64,000 nucleotides of DNA. Origin: Paenibacillus sp. FSL R5-0912 (GTDB lineage: Bacteria > Bacillota > Bacilli > Paenibacillales > Paenibacillaceae). The position numbers and the translations under genes are program-made. Positions 52,083 to 61,338 of this stretch are shown one piece after another (the first letter of the stretch is position 1; each line of letters starts with the position of its first letter). The notes beneath the pieces were generated by a model, which had not been told where the DNA came from, ran no database searches, and saw nothing but the letters and a program-made list of their open reading frames with translations. Location of the stretch: contig NZ_CP009282.1 in the NCBI RefSeq assembly GCF_000758605.1, positions 7,654,526-7,718,525 of the forward strand, read 5' to 3'.

Positions 52083-53237
52083 TCATGAAGCACCATACAT
52101 TTCAGCCATCGCATCCAGCAATCTGTTAACGTCCTCTTCTGTCGAGCTTACACCAACACTCGCCCTAACCGCTCCACTCTCCAAAGTATCTGCGGCTTTA
52201 TGAGCGAGCGGCGTACAGTGCATGCCTGCACGCACTGCAATGTTATATTCACGGTCCAGGCGATGGGCAATATCCGCTGACTCTTGTCCCTCCATTACAA
52301 ACGCGACAATTCCGCTGCGCTGAATGCCCAGACCAGGGCCAAGAATCCGAATCCCCGGAATGAAGGCCAAGCCTTCCATCAGTCTCTGTGTCAGTTCCCA
52401 CTCCTGCATATGAATCCGTTCCGTTCCCATTGCCAGAATTTCCTTCACACCCGCCAGCAGCCCAGCTACACCAACAGCGTTCTGAGTGCCCGCTTCATAG
52501 CGGTCAGGCCGTACCATGGGCTGATCACTATTCTCTGACTGGCTGCCTGTTCCGCCGTGCACCAGAGGCTCCAGATCTAAATATGGTGATATATACAGAC
52601 CCCCGGTCCCTTGAGGTCCTAACAACCCCTTATGCCCCGGAAAAGCCAGCAAATCTATATTCATTGCCGGCACATTTATATCCAGTGAGCCCGCACTCTG
52701 AGCAGCATCCACCAGAAACACAGCTCCGTGTGATTTGGCCATATCGCCGATAATCCCAAGAGGAAGTATACTCCCGAGCAGATTGGAACTGTGATTACAA
52801 ACCACCATTCTGGTATTGTGGCGGAACGATTGTTGAAGTTCTAGCAGATCAACCTGCCCCTCACCATCCACTTGTAAATAATCCACTTCAACACCTATTG
52901 TCCGGCGCAAATACTCTAAGGGCCTGCGTACAGAGTTATGTTCTGTCATCGTTGAAATCACATGATCCCCTGGTTGAAGTGTACCCTTAATAGCCATATT
53001 TAGCCCCATGGTGGTGTTATGGGTAAAGGCAATATTCTGAGCATTGGAGACCGCGAACAGTTGAGCAAGTAGTGCCCGTGCCCGCACCAGCACGCGGCCT
53101 GTACCTATCGCCAGCGAATGGTTACCACGTCCAGCATTTGCCCCTGAATGTTCCAGAGCCTCCATCATTGCAGCAGCCACTGCAGGCGGCTTTGGCCACG
53201 AGGTTGCTGCATGATCCAGATATACCAGTCTCTCCAT
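52083..53237 (-). CDS. Cysteine-desulfurase-like class V aminotransferase
   Basis: A 384-residue PLP enzyme. It starts MERLVYLDHAATSWPKPPAV. It has an internal VVCNHSSNLLGSILPL, the Asp/Gln pair VDAAQSAGSLDIN, the PLP-lysine motif FPGHKGLLGPQGTGG, and a later GTGSQSENSDQP. The pattern is that of the NifS/CsdB-related subgroup that often accompanies DUF3343. It likely removes sulfur or selenium from cysteine-type substrates. It is followed by a family-A repeat. Its substrate is not fixed by the sequence. Confidence 0.85.
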   Translation of the reverse strand: MERLVYLDHAATSWPKPPAVAAAMMEALEHSGANAGRGNHSLAIGTGRVLVRARALLAQLFAVSNAQNIAFTHNTTMGLNMAIKGTLQPGDHVISTMTEHNSVRRPLEYLRRTIGVEVDYLQVDGEGQVDLLELQQSFRHNTRMVVCNHSSNLLGSILPLGIIGDMAKSHGAVFLVDAAQSAGSLDINVPAMNIDLLAFPGHKGLLGPQGTGGLYISPYLDLEPLVHGGTGSQSENSDQPMVRPDRYEAGTQNAVGVAGLLAGVKEILAMGTERIHMQEWELTQRLMEGLAFIPGIRILGPGLGIQRSGIVAFVMEGQESADIAHRLDREYNIAVRAGMHCTPLAHKAADTLESGAVRASVGVSSTEEDVNRLLDAMAEMYGAS

Positions 53238-53331
53238 CTCTTCACCCTCACTATTTTCCGTTTAAAAAACATATCCCTCCATATCCGTTTTAGGGATATC
53301 TCAGGATATGTTTTCGGCATAAATATCCAAA

Positions 53332-54174
53332 TCAGTTCCCAAGCAACTCCAGTAGTCTTTCCAGGTCTTGGGCGCTGTAATAATTTAATTCTATTTTGCC
53401 TTTTTCCTTACCTTGCTTAATCTTAACAGTTGTTTTGAACCGTTCCCGCAACACTTCTTCAACGTTATCAATATAAGGATCGCGTTTGACCACCTTAGCT
53501 TTGATTCCATTAGCGGGTTTGCGGTCGAGGTTTTTCACTACCTCTTCCAGTTCTCTTACACTCCACTGTTGTTCCACACACTGTCCGGCTAATTGCTTTA
53601 TCGTCTCCGGATCTTTCAGCGCTACAATTGCCCGGGCATGACCCATAGAAATTGTTCCACGTGAAACATAATCCTTCACTTCCTCCGGCAGACTAAGCAG
53701 TCGCAAGAAGTTGGCAATATGGGATCTGGACTTCCCCACCTTTAATGATAGCTCTTCTTGGGTAAGAGCGAATTGATCCATTAGCCCTTGATATGCAACC
53801 GCAATTTCCATTGCGTTTAGATTCTCACGCTGCAGGTTTTCAATCAGGGCAATCTCCATAACCTGTTGGTCGCTCAAGCTGCGGACCACCGCAGGGATCG
53901 TTGCTTTGCCGCAATATTGGGATGCACGGAACCGGCGTTCACCGGCAATGATCTCATACCCCTTCAATACACTGCGGACAATGATTGGCTGAATAACCCC
54001 ATGCTGTCGGATTGATTCAGCCAGCTCCTGAATAGCCTCTTCGTTGAAATCTTTACGCGGCTGATACGGATTGGCTCTTAACTGAGACAAAGGTATCTCT
54101 ACAACCTTATCATCCTCGTTAATAGATAAAGAAGGTATTAAAGCATCCAAGCCTTTGCCTAAGCGCTTACTCAT
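53332..54174 (-). CDS. parB: Chromosome partitioning protein ParB (Spo0J)
   Basis: A 280-residue CTP-dependent clamp. It has the N-terminal ParA-activating stretch MSKRLGKGLDALIP, NPYQPRKDF and the CTP-binding box GERRFRAS. The helix-turn-helix KVGKSRSHIANFLRLLSLPE and a C-terminal dimerisation domain follow. It loads at parS and organises the origin. A parS-type sequence lies inside the gene (53653-53668). It overlaps parA by eight bases. Confidence 0.97.
   Translation of the reverse strand: MSKRLGKGLDALIPSLSINEDDKVVEIPLSQLRANPYQPRKDFNEEAIQELAESIRQHGVIQPIIVRSVLKGYEIIAGERRFRASQYCGKATIPAVVRSLSDQQVMEIALIENLQRENLNAMEIAVAYQGLMDQFALTQEELSLKVGKSRSHIANFLRLLSLPEEVKDYVSRGTISMGHARAIVALKDPETIKQLAGQCVEQQWSVRELEEVVKNLDRKPANGIKAKVVKRDPYIDNVEEVLRERFKTTVKIKQGKEKGKIELNYYSAQDLERLLELLGN
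53653..53668. promoter_or_regulatory. parS site inside parB
   Basis: TGTTCCACGTGAAACA, one mismatch from the consensus TGTTTCACGTGAAACA; this variant is known among Bacillus parS sites. Confidence 0.85.
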
Positions 54175-54928
54175 AAGAAATCACTTCCTTTGCCAACTCT
54201 AAATACACTTCCGCTCCTTTAGAACGGGAATCATAAGTAATAATAGATTGTCCGTGTGAAGGAGCTTCACTCAGACGGACATTACGCGGAATAATGGTTC
54301 TATATACCTTCTCCTGGAAGTATTTTTTCACTTCTTCAATCACTTGAATCCCCAGATTGGTCCGGGCATCAAGCATAGTGAGCAGTACCCCCTCTATCTT
54401 AAGGTGAGGGTTAAGATTCTTCTGCACCAGTCTTACGGTGTTAAGCAGTTGGCTTAGCCCTTCAAGTGCGTAGTATTCACATTGAATCGGTATAATGACT
54501 GAATCCGCTGCTGTCAGAGAGTTAATGGTAAGAATGCCCAATGATGGAGGGCAATCGATGATGATGTAATCATAATTCGCCTTGACCGCATTTAGAGCCT
54601 TCTTCAGCTTTAGTTCTCTGGATATGGTAGAGACTAATTCAATTTCCGCACCCGCTAATTGAATAGTCGCCGGTATGATATGAAGGCCCTCGATTTGGGT
54701 CTCCAATATAGTTTCCTGCGGGTTTGCTTCATTAATAAGAATATCATAAATGCAATTTGCTACATCCGCTTTGTTGACGCCAACGCCGCTCGTAGTGTTG
54801 CCTTGCGGATCAATATCAACAAGCAGCACTCTTTTCCCTAAAGTAGCCATACCGGCACCCAGGTTTACAGAGGTTGTTGTTTTACCGACCCCGCCTTTTT
54901 GATTTGCTATGGCAATAATCTTGGACAC
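54167..54928 (-). CDS. parA: Chromosome partitioning ATPase ParA (Soj)
   Basis: A 253-residue deviant-Walker ATPase. P-loop NQKGGVGKTTTSVNLGAGMA, switch I DIDPQGNTTSG and Walker B YDYIIIDCPPSLGILTINSL are intact. It lacks the N-terminal DNA-binding extension of plasmid ParAs, so it is the chromosomal Soj type that also regulates DnaA. It is followed directly by parB. Confidence 0.97.
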   Translation of the reverse strand: MSKIIAIANQKGGVGKTTTSVNLGAGMATLGKRVLLVDIDPQGNTTSGVGVNKADVANCIYDILINEANPQETILETQIEGLHIIPATIQLAGAEIELVSTISRELKLKKALNAVKANYDYIIIDCPPSLGILTINSLTAADSVIIPIQCEYYALEGLSQLLNTVRLVQKNLNPHLKIEGVLLTMLDARTNLGIQVIEEVKKYFQEKVYRTIIPRNVRLSEAPSHGQSIITYDSRSKGAEVYLELAKEVISYE

Positions 54929-55091
54929 TTATTTCACCTCGAATTGTTAGAAAGAATCATCTTGTAGGGTCATGAGTTGTATTATCATAATGATAAGTAT
55001 ACTACGGCATCACATGTGCGGGAATTGTAGACAAATATACATTAACTTATCCATAAACTGTATGTGTGATAACGTCTGGAGCTAGTCATAG

Positions 55092-55122
55092 AAAAGGCGG
55101 CCAATCACCTCAGGGCCGCCTT
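55092..55122 (-). terminator. Terminator of noc
   Basis: AAGGCGGCC / GGCCGCCTT, nine-base perfect stem followed by TTTC on the minus strand. Confidence 0.8.
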
Positions 55123-55138
55123 CAGCTTTTGAAACCAT

Positions 55139-55954
55139 TTATCTTTTTGGGATTTGAATAACAATCTCATAATGATCGCCACGGTCATTCTCAGAGGTCT
55201 TGATTTCCATCCCCGAACCGGACACCATGTCTATGGATTGGCGAATTGTATTAAGGGCGAGACGAACATCTTTTGTATAGGATACCCGTTTTGATTTCTT
55301 AGTCTGTGTAACAGCTTTATAGAATGCAATACGTGCTTCTGTTTGCTTCACATTGAGCTCTTTGGAGATAATCTCAGCCAGCACCTTCATCTGCATCTCT
55401 TCACTGTCCAGAGACAAAAGCGAACGCGCATGACGCTCAGTGATCTTTCTTTCCATCAGTGCAACTTTGACTGCCTCCGGTAAATTCAGCAAGCGGATTT
55501 TGTTGGCAATCGTTGACTGGCTTTTACCAAGCCTTTGAGCCAGACTCTCTTGCGTCAGTTGATGCAGATCAATCAGCTTCTGATAGGCGATTGCCTCTTC
55601 AATAGAAGTAAGACCCTCACGCTGTAAGTTCTCTATCAGTGCAATTGAAGCTGCTTGTGAATCATTGAATTCGCGCACAAGAGCTGGAATAGTCTCCATG
55701 CCCAGCTTTTTGACCGCCCGCCAGCGTCTTTCACCGGCAATGATTTCATACTGGGAATCACGCATACGCACAACGATCGGCTGGATAACTCCATGAGTTT
55801 TGATAGTCTGGCATAACTCATCTATCTTGTCATCATCAAAAATCGTCCGTGGTTGATATGGACTGCTGATGACCTCATGAACCGGGATTTGTTTGATCTC
55901 TTCTCCGCTGCTCCGCTCGGTAAATCCAAAAAGCTTGGTGAATTGTTCTTTCAT
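55139..55954 (-). CDS. noc: Nucleoid occlusion protein Noc
   Basis: A 271-residue ParB paralogue. The N-terminal amphipathic MKEQFTKLFGFTERS is the membrane-targeting helix of Noc. It has SPYQPRTIFDDDKIDEL, the GERRWRAVKKL box, the helix-turn-helix RLGKSQSTIANKIRLLNLPE and the C-terminal LNTIRQSIDMVSGSGMEIKT, which matches Noc rather than Spo0J. It stops Z-ring assembly over the chromosome. ATG 55954 matches the family start; ATG 55963 is also possible. Confidence 0.93.
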   Translation of the reverse strand: MKEQFTKLFGFTERSSGEEIKQIPVHEVISSPYQPRTIFDDDKIDELCQTIKTHGVIQPIVVRMRDSQYEIIAGERRWRAVKKLGMETIPALVREFNDSQAASIALIENLQREGLTSIEEAIAYQKLIDLHQLTQESLAQRLGKSQSTIANKIRLLNLPEAVKVALMERKITERHARSLLSLDSEEMQMKVLAEIISKELNVKQTEARIAFYKAVTQTKKSKRVSYTKDVRLALNTIRQSIDMVSGSGMEIKTSENDRGDHYEIVIQIPKR

Positions 55955-56325
55955 TCCGTTCATAACCACCTAATTTCGTTATAGTACGATCCTTCTAACC
56001 TTTCTTGCGAAAAGCCTATCGTACAGCGTAAGAAAAGCATCTATCCGATTCATAGTCGCTTTTCTACAATTAAAGAACAGATCACTGATCAGCTCAATAA
56101 TTCAAGAACAGCCTGGCCATATTTCTGACCTCCAGCTCTCTACAACCAAGGTAGTGACAGAGTAGCAGAAGAGTCTTCTCTATAAAAAGTCTTACTATAG
56201 TATTCTATCACTTTTCTGCTCATAATCCTATTCTCCATATAGACCTATTTTTCCTGCCTAAAGGTCCCCTCAGGTCCCCTAATTCACAAATAAACTCAAT
56301 ATAGGACATATACCACAAATCTCAT

Positions 56326-56361
56326 AAAAAAAGATCAAGCCCATTCTGCATGAGCTTGATC
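56326..56361 (-). terminator. Terminator of the mnmE-mnmG-rsmG unit
   Basis: AGATCAAGC / GCTTGATCT stem followed by TTTTTTTATG on the minus strand. Confidence 0.9.
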
Positions 56362-56385
56362 TGGTTTCGCAAATATGATTTTGAT

Positions 56386-56401
56386 TGTTTCACGTGAAAC
56401 A
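56386..56401. promoter_or_regulatory. parS site (perfect consensus)
   Basis: TGTTTCACGTGAAACA, identical to the Bacillus parS consensus, directly after the rsmG stop codon. ParB would load here and spread towards the origin. Confidence 0.97.
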
Positions 56402-56402
56402 A

Positions 56403-57125
56403 TTATACAAGAGGCGACTTAGCTGGTACGCCTGGCTTACGCGGATACTTCGCTGGTGTTGCCCCGGTCTTACGTACGAGAATAATATGCCGGGCGGATT
56501 CTTCAACAGGCAAGCTGAAGGATTCCACCTTCTGCAGCTCAGCGCGAAGTTCCTTGAAGCTGCGTTTGGCTTCTGCCAATTCCTCAGCCGGGTCGCTTCC
56601 CTTCATTGCGGCGAAGATTCCATCCTTACGTGTGAACGGAAGACAAAACTCATTCAAAAGAGATAGGCGGGCAACTGCACGGGCAGTCACCACATCATAA
56701 GCATCACGGTGGACAAACTGTCTGGCGACATCCTCGGCACGTCCGTGGATCAGTTGTACGCCCGTCAGGCCCAGGGTATCACATACATGCTGCAGAAAGG
56801 ATATCCGTTTGCTGAGTGAGTCTACAATCGTCAGCTTCAGATGCGGGAAACAAATCTTCAGCGGAATTCCAGGGAAACCTGCTCCTGAGCCAATATCGGC
56901 GAGACTCTTGGTTTCGTTCATATTCAGATAGAAGGCCAGAGATAGAGAGTCGTAGAAATGCTTCGTATACACCTGACTTCTTTCCGTAATACCTGTAAGG
57001 TTCATCTTCTCATTCCAGGAAATCAATTCCTGGAAGTATAGTTCGAATTGTTCTAATTGCTTCGTTGAGAGCTGTAGTCCGCGCTCCTTGAGCAGAGCGG
57101 TGAACTGGGCTGCCGTATTATCCAT
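56403..57125 (-). CDS. rsmG: 16S rRNA (guanine527-N7)-methyltransferase
   Basis: A 240-residue SAM-dependent methyltransferase. It has LTGITERSQVYTKHFYDSL, the SAM motif SLADIGSGAGFPGIPLKICF and TARAVARLSLLNEF. It methylates G527 of 16S rRNA, and its loss gives low-level streptomycin resistance in bacteria. It starts three bases after mnmG. Confidence 0.97.
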   Translation of the reverse strand: MDNTAAQFTALLKERGLQLSTKQLEQFELYFQELISWNEKMNLTGITERSQVYTKHFYDSLSLAFYLNMNETKSLADIGSGAGFPGIPLKICFPHLKLTIVDSLSKRISFLQHVCDTLGLTGVQLIHGRAEDVARQFVHRDAYDVVTARAVARLSLLNEFCLPFTRKDGIFAAMKGSDPAEELAEAKRSFKELRAELQKVESFSLPVEESARHIILVRKTGATPAKYPRKPGVPAKSPLV

Positions 57126-57128
57126 AGA

Positions 57129-59015
57129 TTATCCTTTCGCCGCTGTCACACGGTTATAATGCTCCAAATGCACCAGCAAAATCGAGATATCCGCCGGTGT
57201 TACTCCTCCGATGCGTGAAGCCTGGCCAATGGAGATGGGTACGATTTTGGTCAGCTTTTGCCGGGCTTCCATCGCAAGTCCATGAATCTCATTGTAGTTG
57301 ATATCTTCAGGGATCTTCTTCTTCTCCATCTTCTGCAGCTTCTCAACATGCTGGAGCTGTTTCTCAATATATCCGGCATACTTTATCTGAATCTCAACCT
57401 GCTCCTTCATATCTTCGTCCATTTCTTCTGGGGCAGGCGATATCATATCTACGAAGCTGTAGGCAAGCTCCGGACGGCGCATTAAGGTCAGCAGATTGCT
57501 TCCGTCAACAATCGGTGCAGAGTCATACCCGGCAAGAGCTTCATTTACTTGAACAGGTTTAACCTTCGTTTCCTGCAGGCGGATGATTTCACGGTCCACC
57601 CGTCCCTTTTTATCAAGGAATGCCTCGTATCGTTGCTCTGGAATAAGTCCGATCTCATAACCGATTGGAGTCAGGCGCAGATCCGCATTATCATGACGGA
57701 GCAGCAGCCGGTATTCCGCACGCGAAGTCAGCAGACGATAAGGTTCATTGGTTCCCTTGGTGACCAGATCATCAATCAGCACACCGATATAACCCTGGGA
57801 CCGGTCAAGCACCACCGGCTCCTTTTCCTGTACTTTACGCGCTGCGTTAATGCCTGCAATTACACCCTGCCCCGCAGCTTCCTCATAACCGGAGGTACCA
57901 TTGATTTGTCCGGCTGTGAACAGTCCCGGTAACCGTTTGGTTTCAAGGGAAGGCCAGAGCTGTGTTGGAACCATCGCATCATATTCAATAGCATAGCCGT
58001 TACGCATCATTTCAACCTTTTCCATGCCGGGAATGGAACGCAGCACTGCCAGTTGTACATCCTCAGGGAGGCTTGTAGACAGACCTTGTACATAGTATTC
58101 CGATGTGTTTTTTCCTTCAGGCTCAAGGAAGATTTGATGCTGTGATTTATCGCTGAACCGCACGACCTTATCTTCGATCGATGGACAATAGCGAGGACCT
58201 GTTCCTTCAATAATTCCGGTAAACATCGGTGCCCGGTGCAGGTTGTCATTAATAATCTGATGTGTGACCGGTGAAGTGTAAGTCAGCCAGCAAGGCAGCT
58301 GTTCATTATCTGATGACTTGGTTTCAAAAGAGAAAAATTTCGGCTTATCATCACCCGGCTGAATTTCTGTCTTGGAGAAATCAATCGTATCCTTGTGCAC
58401 ACGCGGCGGAGTACCTGTCTTAAAGCGGACAAGATCGAATCCAAGCTCACGCAAATTCTCCGACAACCGTACGGATGGCTGCTGATTGTTTGGTCCGCTC
58501 TCATAAGTCAGTTCACCCATAATCACTTTGCCGCGCAGATAGGTTCCGGTCGTCAGAATAACAGTTTTGCTGTGATATACGGTTCCGGTCTTCGTAATGA
58601 CCCCGGCGCAGCGGCCGTCCTCAACAATCAGTTCTTCTACCATGCCTTGGCGCAGGGTCAGGTTAGGTGTCTTTTCCATCGTTTCCTTCATCGCATGCTG
58701 ATAGAGGAACTTGTCCGCCTGTGCACGAAGTGCATGGACAGCAGGTCCTTTCCCGGTATTAAGCATCCGCAGCTGAATGAAAGTCTTATCTATATTGCGG
58801 CCCATTTCCCCGCCCAGCGCATCAATTTCACGCACTACATGGCCCTTGGCTGGTCCGCCAATGGATGGATTACATGGCATAAAGGCCACCATATCCAGGT
58901 TAATCGTGATCATCAGTGTGCGGCAGCCCATCCGTGCAGCAGCCAGAGCCGCCTCACAGCCGGCATGTCCGGCGCCAATGACGACAACGTCATAGCTGCC
59001 TCCATCATAATTCAT
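57129..59015 (-). CDS. mnmG: tRNA uridine-5-carboxymethylaminomethyl enzyme MnmG
   Basis: A 628-residue FAD enzyme. It starts MNYDGGSYDVVVIGAGHAGC (dinucleotide fold). The PCNPSIGGPAKGHVVREIDA motif follows, with catalytic cysteines further on. The C-terminal helical domain ends in RIGGVTPADISILLVHLEHY. With MnmE it modifies U34 of wobble tRNAs. It is 15 bases after mnmE. Confidence 0.98.
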   Translation of the reverse strand: MNYDGGSYDVVVIGAGHAGCEAALAAARMGCRTLMITINLDMVAFMPCNPSIGGPAKGHVVREIDALGGEMGRNIDKTFIQLRMLNTGKGPAVHALRAQADKFLYQHAMKETMEKTPNLTLRQGMVEELIVEDGRCAGVITKTGTVYHSKTVILTTGTYLRGKVIMGELTYESGPNNQQPSVRLSENLRELGFDLVRFKTGTPPRVHKDTIDFSKTEIQPGDDKPKFFSFETKSSDNEQLPCWLTYTSPVTHQIINDNLHRAPMFTGIIEGTGPRYCPSIEDKVVRFSDKSQHQIFLEPEGKNTSEYYVQGLSTSLPEDVQLAVLRSIPGMEKVEMMRNGYAIEYDAMVPTQLWPSLETKRLPGLFTAGQINGTSGYEEAAGQGVIAGINAARKVQEKEPVVLDRSQGYIGVLIDDLVTKGTNEPYRLLTSRAEYRLLLRHDNADLRLTPIGYEIGLIPEQRYEAFLDKKGRVDREIIRLQETKVKPVQVNEALAGYDSAPIVDGSNLLTLMRRPELAYSFVDMISPAPEEMDEDMKEQVEIQIKYAGYIEKQLQHVEKLQKMEKKKIPEDINYNEIHGLAMEARQKLTKIVPISIGQASRIGGVTPADISILLVHLEHYNRVTAAKG

Positions 59016-59030
59016 AACTGTTACCTCCTT

Positions 59031-60407
59031 TTATTTACCTAAGCAGAACTGCGAGAAAATCTGATCCAGCAGAGAATCCGCAGCCGTATCTCCAATGATC
59101 TCACCGAGCTGCTCCCAGGCAAGGCGTACATCGATCTGTATCATATCTATAGGAATAAGCATCTCCGCCGCTTCGTAGGCATCCTGCAGTGATCTGTGTG
59201 CCTTCTTGAGCAATGCTATATGTCTTACATTACTTACATAGGTTAAATCACCTGATTCCAGCTTGCCTCCGAAAAAGAGTGCCGAGATCGCCTCTTCCAG
59301 TTTATCCAGTCCTTCCTCTTCCAGCACAGACATCGGTACAATGCTCGATTCGTCAAAAAAGGAGCTCAGCTTATCCGTATCCAGACGGGACGGTAAGTCC
59401 ATTTTATTCATGATGACCAAGGCTTGTCTACCGTGGATTTGTTCCATCAGTGCCAATTCATCCTCATGGAGCTCATCGTTGGCGTTCAGCACCAGCAGAA
59501 TCAGATCCGCATCGCTAAAAGCCGCCTTCGAACGTTCCACACCGATTCTTTCTACCACATCCATCGTTTCACGGATACCGGCAGTGTCCAGCAGCTTCAG
59601 CGGGATATTATTAATCGTAACATACTCTTCTATTACATCACGCGTTGTTCCCGGAATATCGGTTACAATCGCCTTGTTGTCGCGGGCAAGCGCGTTAAGC
59701 AGGGAGGACTTGCCGACATTAGGCCGGCCCACAATTGCTGTTGTGATCCCTTCGCGCAGAATCTTTCCTTCATTAGCTGTACGAAGCAGCTTGTTAATGC
59801 CTTCCATAACCTCTTGGCTCTTGTCCTTAATGAAATCGGCAGTTAAGGACTCCACATCATGTTCCGGATAATCAATGTTCACTTCAATATGAGCCAGCAT
59901 CTCAATAAGAGTGTGCCGAAGCTCATGAATCCGTGCGGATAGAGAACCGCTAACCTGCTTAAGCGCAACCGAGAAGGCCCGGTCCGATTTGGAACGAATC
60001 AGGTCGATAACAGCCTCTGCCTGCGAAAGATCAATCCGTCCGCCCAGAAAAGCACGTTTGGTGAATTCCCCCGGCTCAGCCAGCCGGATATCCTGCTGCA
60101 GCAGCAGGTCCATCACTCTTCTTACAGAGATTACGCCGCCATGGGCACTGATTTCCACTACATCTTCCGTTGTAAAAGAACGCGGTCCCTTCATGACCGT
60201 AACCAGCACTTCTTCCATCCGCTCCCCATCCAGCGGACTTACAATATGTCCATAATGTACAGTATGGGATTCAGCTTCCGTAAGGGGGATACGGCTTTTG
60301 AACAATGGAGCAACCTGGCTGATAGCCTGCGGTCCGCTAACCCGGATGATGGCAATTCCGCCCTCGCCCAGAGCCGTCGATACAGCAGCAATAGTGTCAC
60401 TAAGCAT
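59031..60407 (-). CDS. mnmE: tRNA modification GTPase MnmE
   Basis: A 458-residue GTPase. The N-terminal folate-binding domain starts MLSDTIAAVSTALGEGGIAI. A helical domain and inserted G domain follow, with GRPNVGKSSLLNALARD, DTAGIRET and NKMD. The C-terminus ends FCLGK with the catalytic Cys. Partner of MnmG. ATG 60407 has GAGGTG at nine bases; the upstream GTG lies in that site. Confidence 0.97.
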   Translation of the reverse strand: MLSDTIAAVSTALGEGGIAIIRVSGPQAISQVAPLFKSRIPLTEAESHTVHYGHIVSPLDGERMEEVLVTVMKGPRSFTTEDVVEISAHGGVISVRRVMDLLLQQDIRLAEPGEFTKRAFLGGRIDLSQAEAVIDLIRSKSDRAFSVALKQVSGSLSARIHELRHTLIEMLAHIEVNIDYPEHDVESLTADFIKDKSQEVMEGINKLLRTANEGKILREGITTAIVGRPNVGKSSLLNALARDNKAIVTDIPGTTRDVIEEYVTINNIPLKLLDTAGIRETMDVVERIGVERSKAAFSDADLILLVLNANDELHEDELALMEQIHGRQALVIMNKMDLPSRLDTDKLSSFFDESSIVPMSVLEEEGLDKLEEAISALFFGGKLESGDLTYVSNVRHIALLKKAHRSLQDAYEAAEMLIPIDMIQIDVRLAWEQLGEIIGDTAADSLLDQIFSQFCLGK

Positions 60408-60450
60408 GTTGTTATTCACCTCTGGATTGATCTTTTCTTATTTGTCTCTT

Positions 60451-60520
60451 CAAGTGGAAACGGTTAAGCCGTCCTTCCAAAGGACGGCATCCGTTTCAGC
60501 GCGAAATATAAGGGTAATAT
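60451..60520. repeat. Palindromic element, family A (copy 4)
   Basis: AAGTGGAAACGGTTAAGCCGTCC-TTCCAAA-GGACGGCATCCGTTTCAGCG, then GAAATATAAGGG. It is the most complete copy and the best core palindrome in the window, lying between mnmE and jag. Confidence 0.7.
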
Positions 60521-60551
60521 ATTGCGCGAACCATATAAATTCTTATATTTC

Positions 60552-60592
60552 AAAAAAACAATGACCCCTCGCATAGGTCAAGGAGTCATTGC
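60552..60592 (-). terminator. Terminator of jag
   Basis: CAATGACTCCT / AGGGGTCATTG followed by TTTTTTTG on the minus strand. Confidence 0.88.
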
Positions 60593-60603
60593 GGCATATA
60601 GAT

Positions 60604-61338
60604 CTACTTCAAAGTTATAACGACGCGGCGGTTCGGTTCTTCACCCTTGCTAAGCGTGTTTACCTGCCGGTGATCTTGTAATCTGGAATGAATAATCTTG
60701 CGTTCCTGCGGGGACATGGGTTCCAGGACAACCTCTTTACGGGTCCGAACTACACGTCCCGCCAGCCGATCCGCCAATTCCTCAAGCGTCTTCTTGCGGC
60801 GTTCACGGAAGTTCTCCGCATCCAGCACAAGGCGGATGAAGCTGTCGGAATAGCGGTTGGCAACAATATTAGCCAAATACTGCAGAGCATCGAGAGTTTG
60901 TCCTCTTCTGCCGATCAGCAGCCCGAGATCCGGGCCGGATATTTGCAGAACAGTTGATTCTTTGGTATGAACGATTTCAACTTCCACCTCGAGCCCCATG
61001 CTCTTGGCGACATCCACAATGAAATGAACGGCCTGCCCGTAAGCTTCCTCCACCGGTTGTCCGGAATCCTGGCGTGGTACGCCGCTGATCGCCTCTGGTT
61101 TGCTCTCTCTTGTTGACTGCTGAGACAGTAGCGGAGCACTCGCCGCTGATGCCGGTGCGGCTTCAGAGATCAAGGTTAATTCTACCTTGGCTCCCTTTGC
61201 ACCGATCAATCCAAGGAATCCTTTTGACGGCTGTTCAAGTACGTTGACCGTTACCCGGTCCTTCTGAACTCCAAGCTGGTTAAGTCCCCGTTCTACAGCT
61301 TCTTCAATGGTTTTCCCTGTCGCGACGACTTTGCTCAT
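60604..61338 (-). CDS. jag: RNA-binding protein Jag/KhpB (SpoIIIJ-associated)
   Basis: A 244-residue protein with Jag_N (about 1-50; TGKTIEEAVERGLNQLGVQ), KH domain (about 95-170; GLLIGRRGQTLDALQYLANI) and R3H domain (about 185-244; QERKIIHSRLQDHRQVNTLS). It binds RNA and is linked to cell-envelope regulation and SpoIIIJ function. It overlaps yidC by four bases. Confidence 0.95.
   Translation of the reverse strand: MSKVVATGKTIEEAVERGLNQLGVQKDRVTVNVLEQPSKGFLGLIGAKGAKVELTLISEAAPASAASAPLLSQQSTRESKPEAISGVPRQDSGQPVEEAYGQAVHFIVDVAKSMGLEVEVEIVHTKESTVLQISGPDLGLLIGRRGQTLDALQYLANIVANRYSDSFIRLVLDAENFRERRKKTLEELADRLAGRVVRTRKEVVLEPMSPQERKIIHSRLQDHRQVNTLSKGEEPNRRVVITLK

Larger units (their letters stand above)
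55955..56402. other. Intergenic region between noc and rsmG
   Basis: It contains a perfect parS site next to rsmG and the rsmG terminator. The remaining 370 bases are AT-rich, with no frame or clear promoter beyond the noc leader. Confidence 0.5.
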
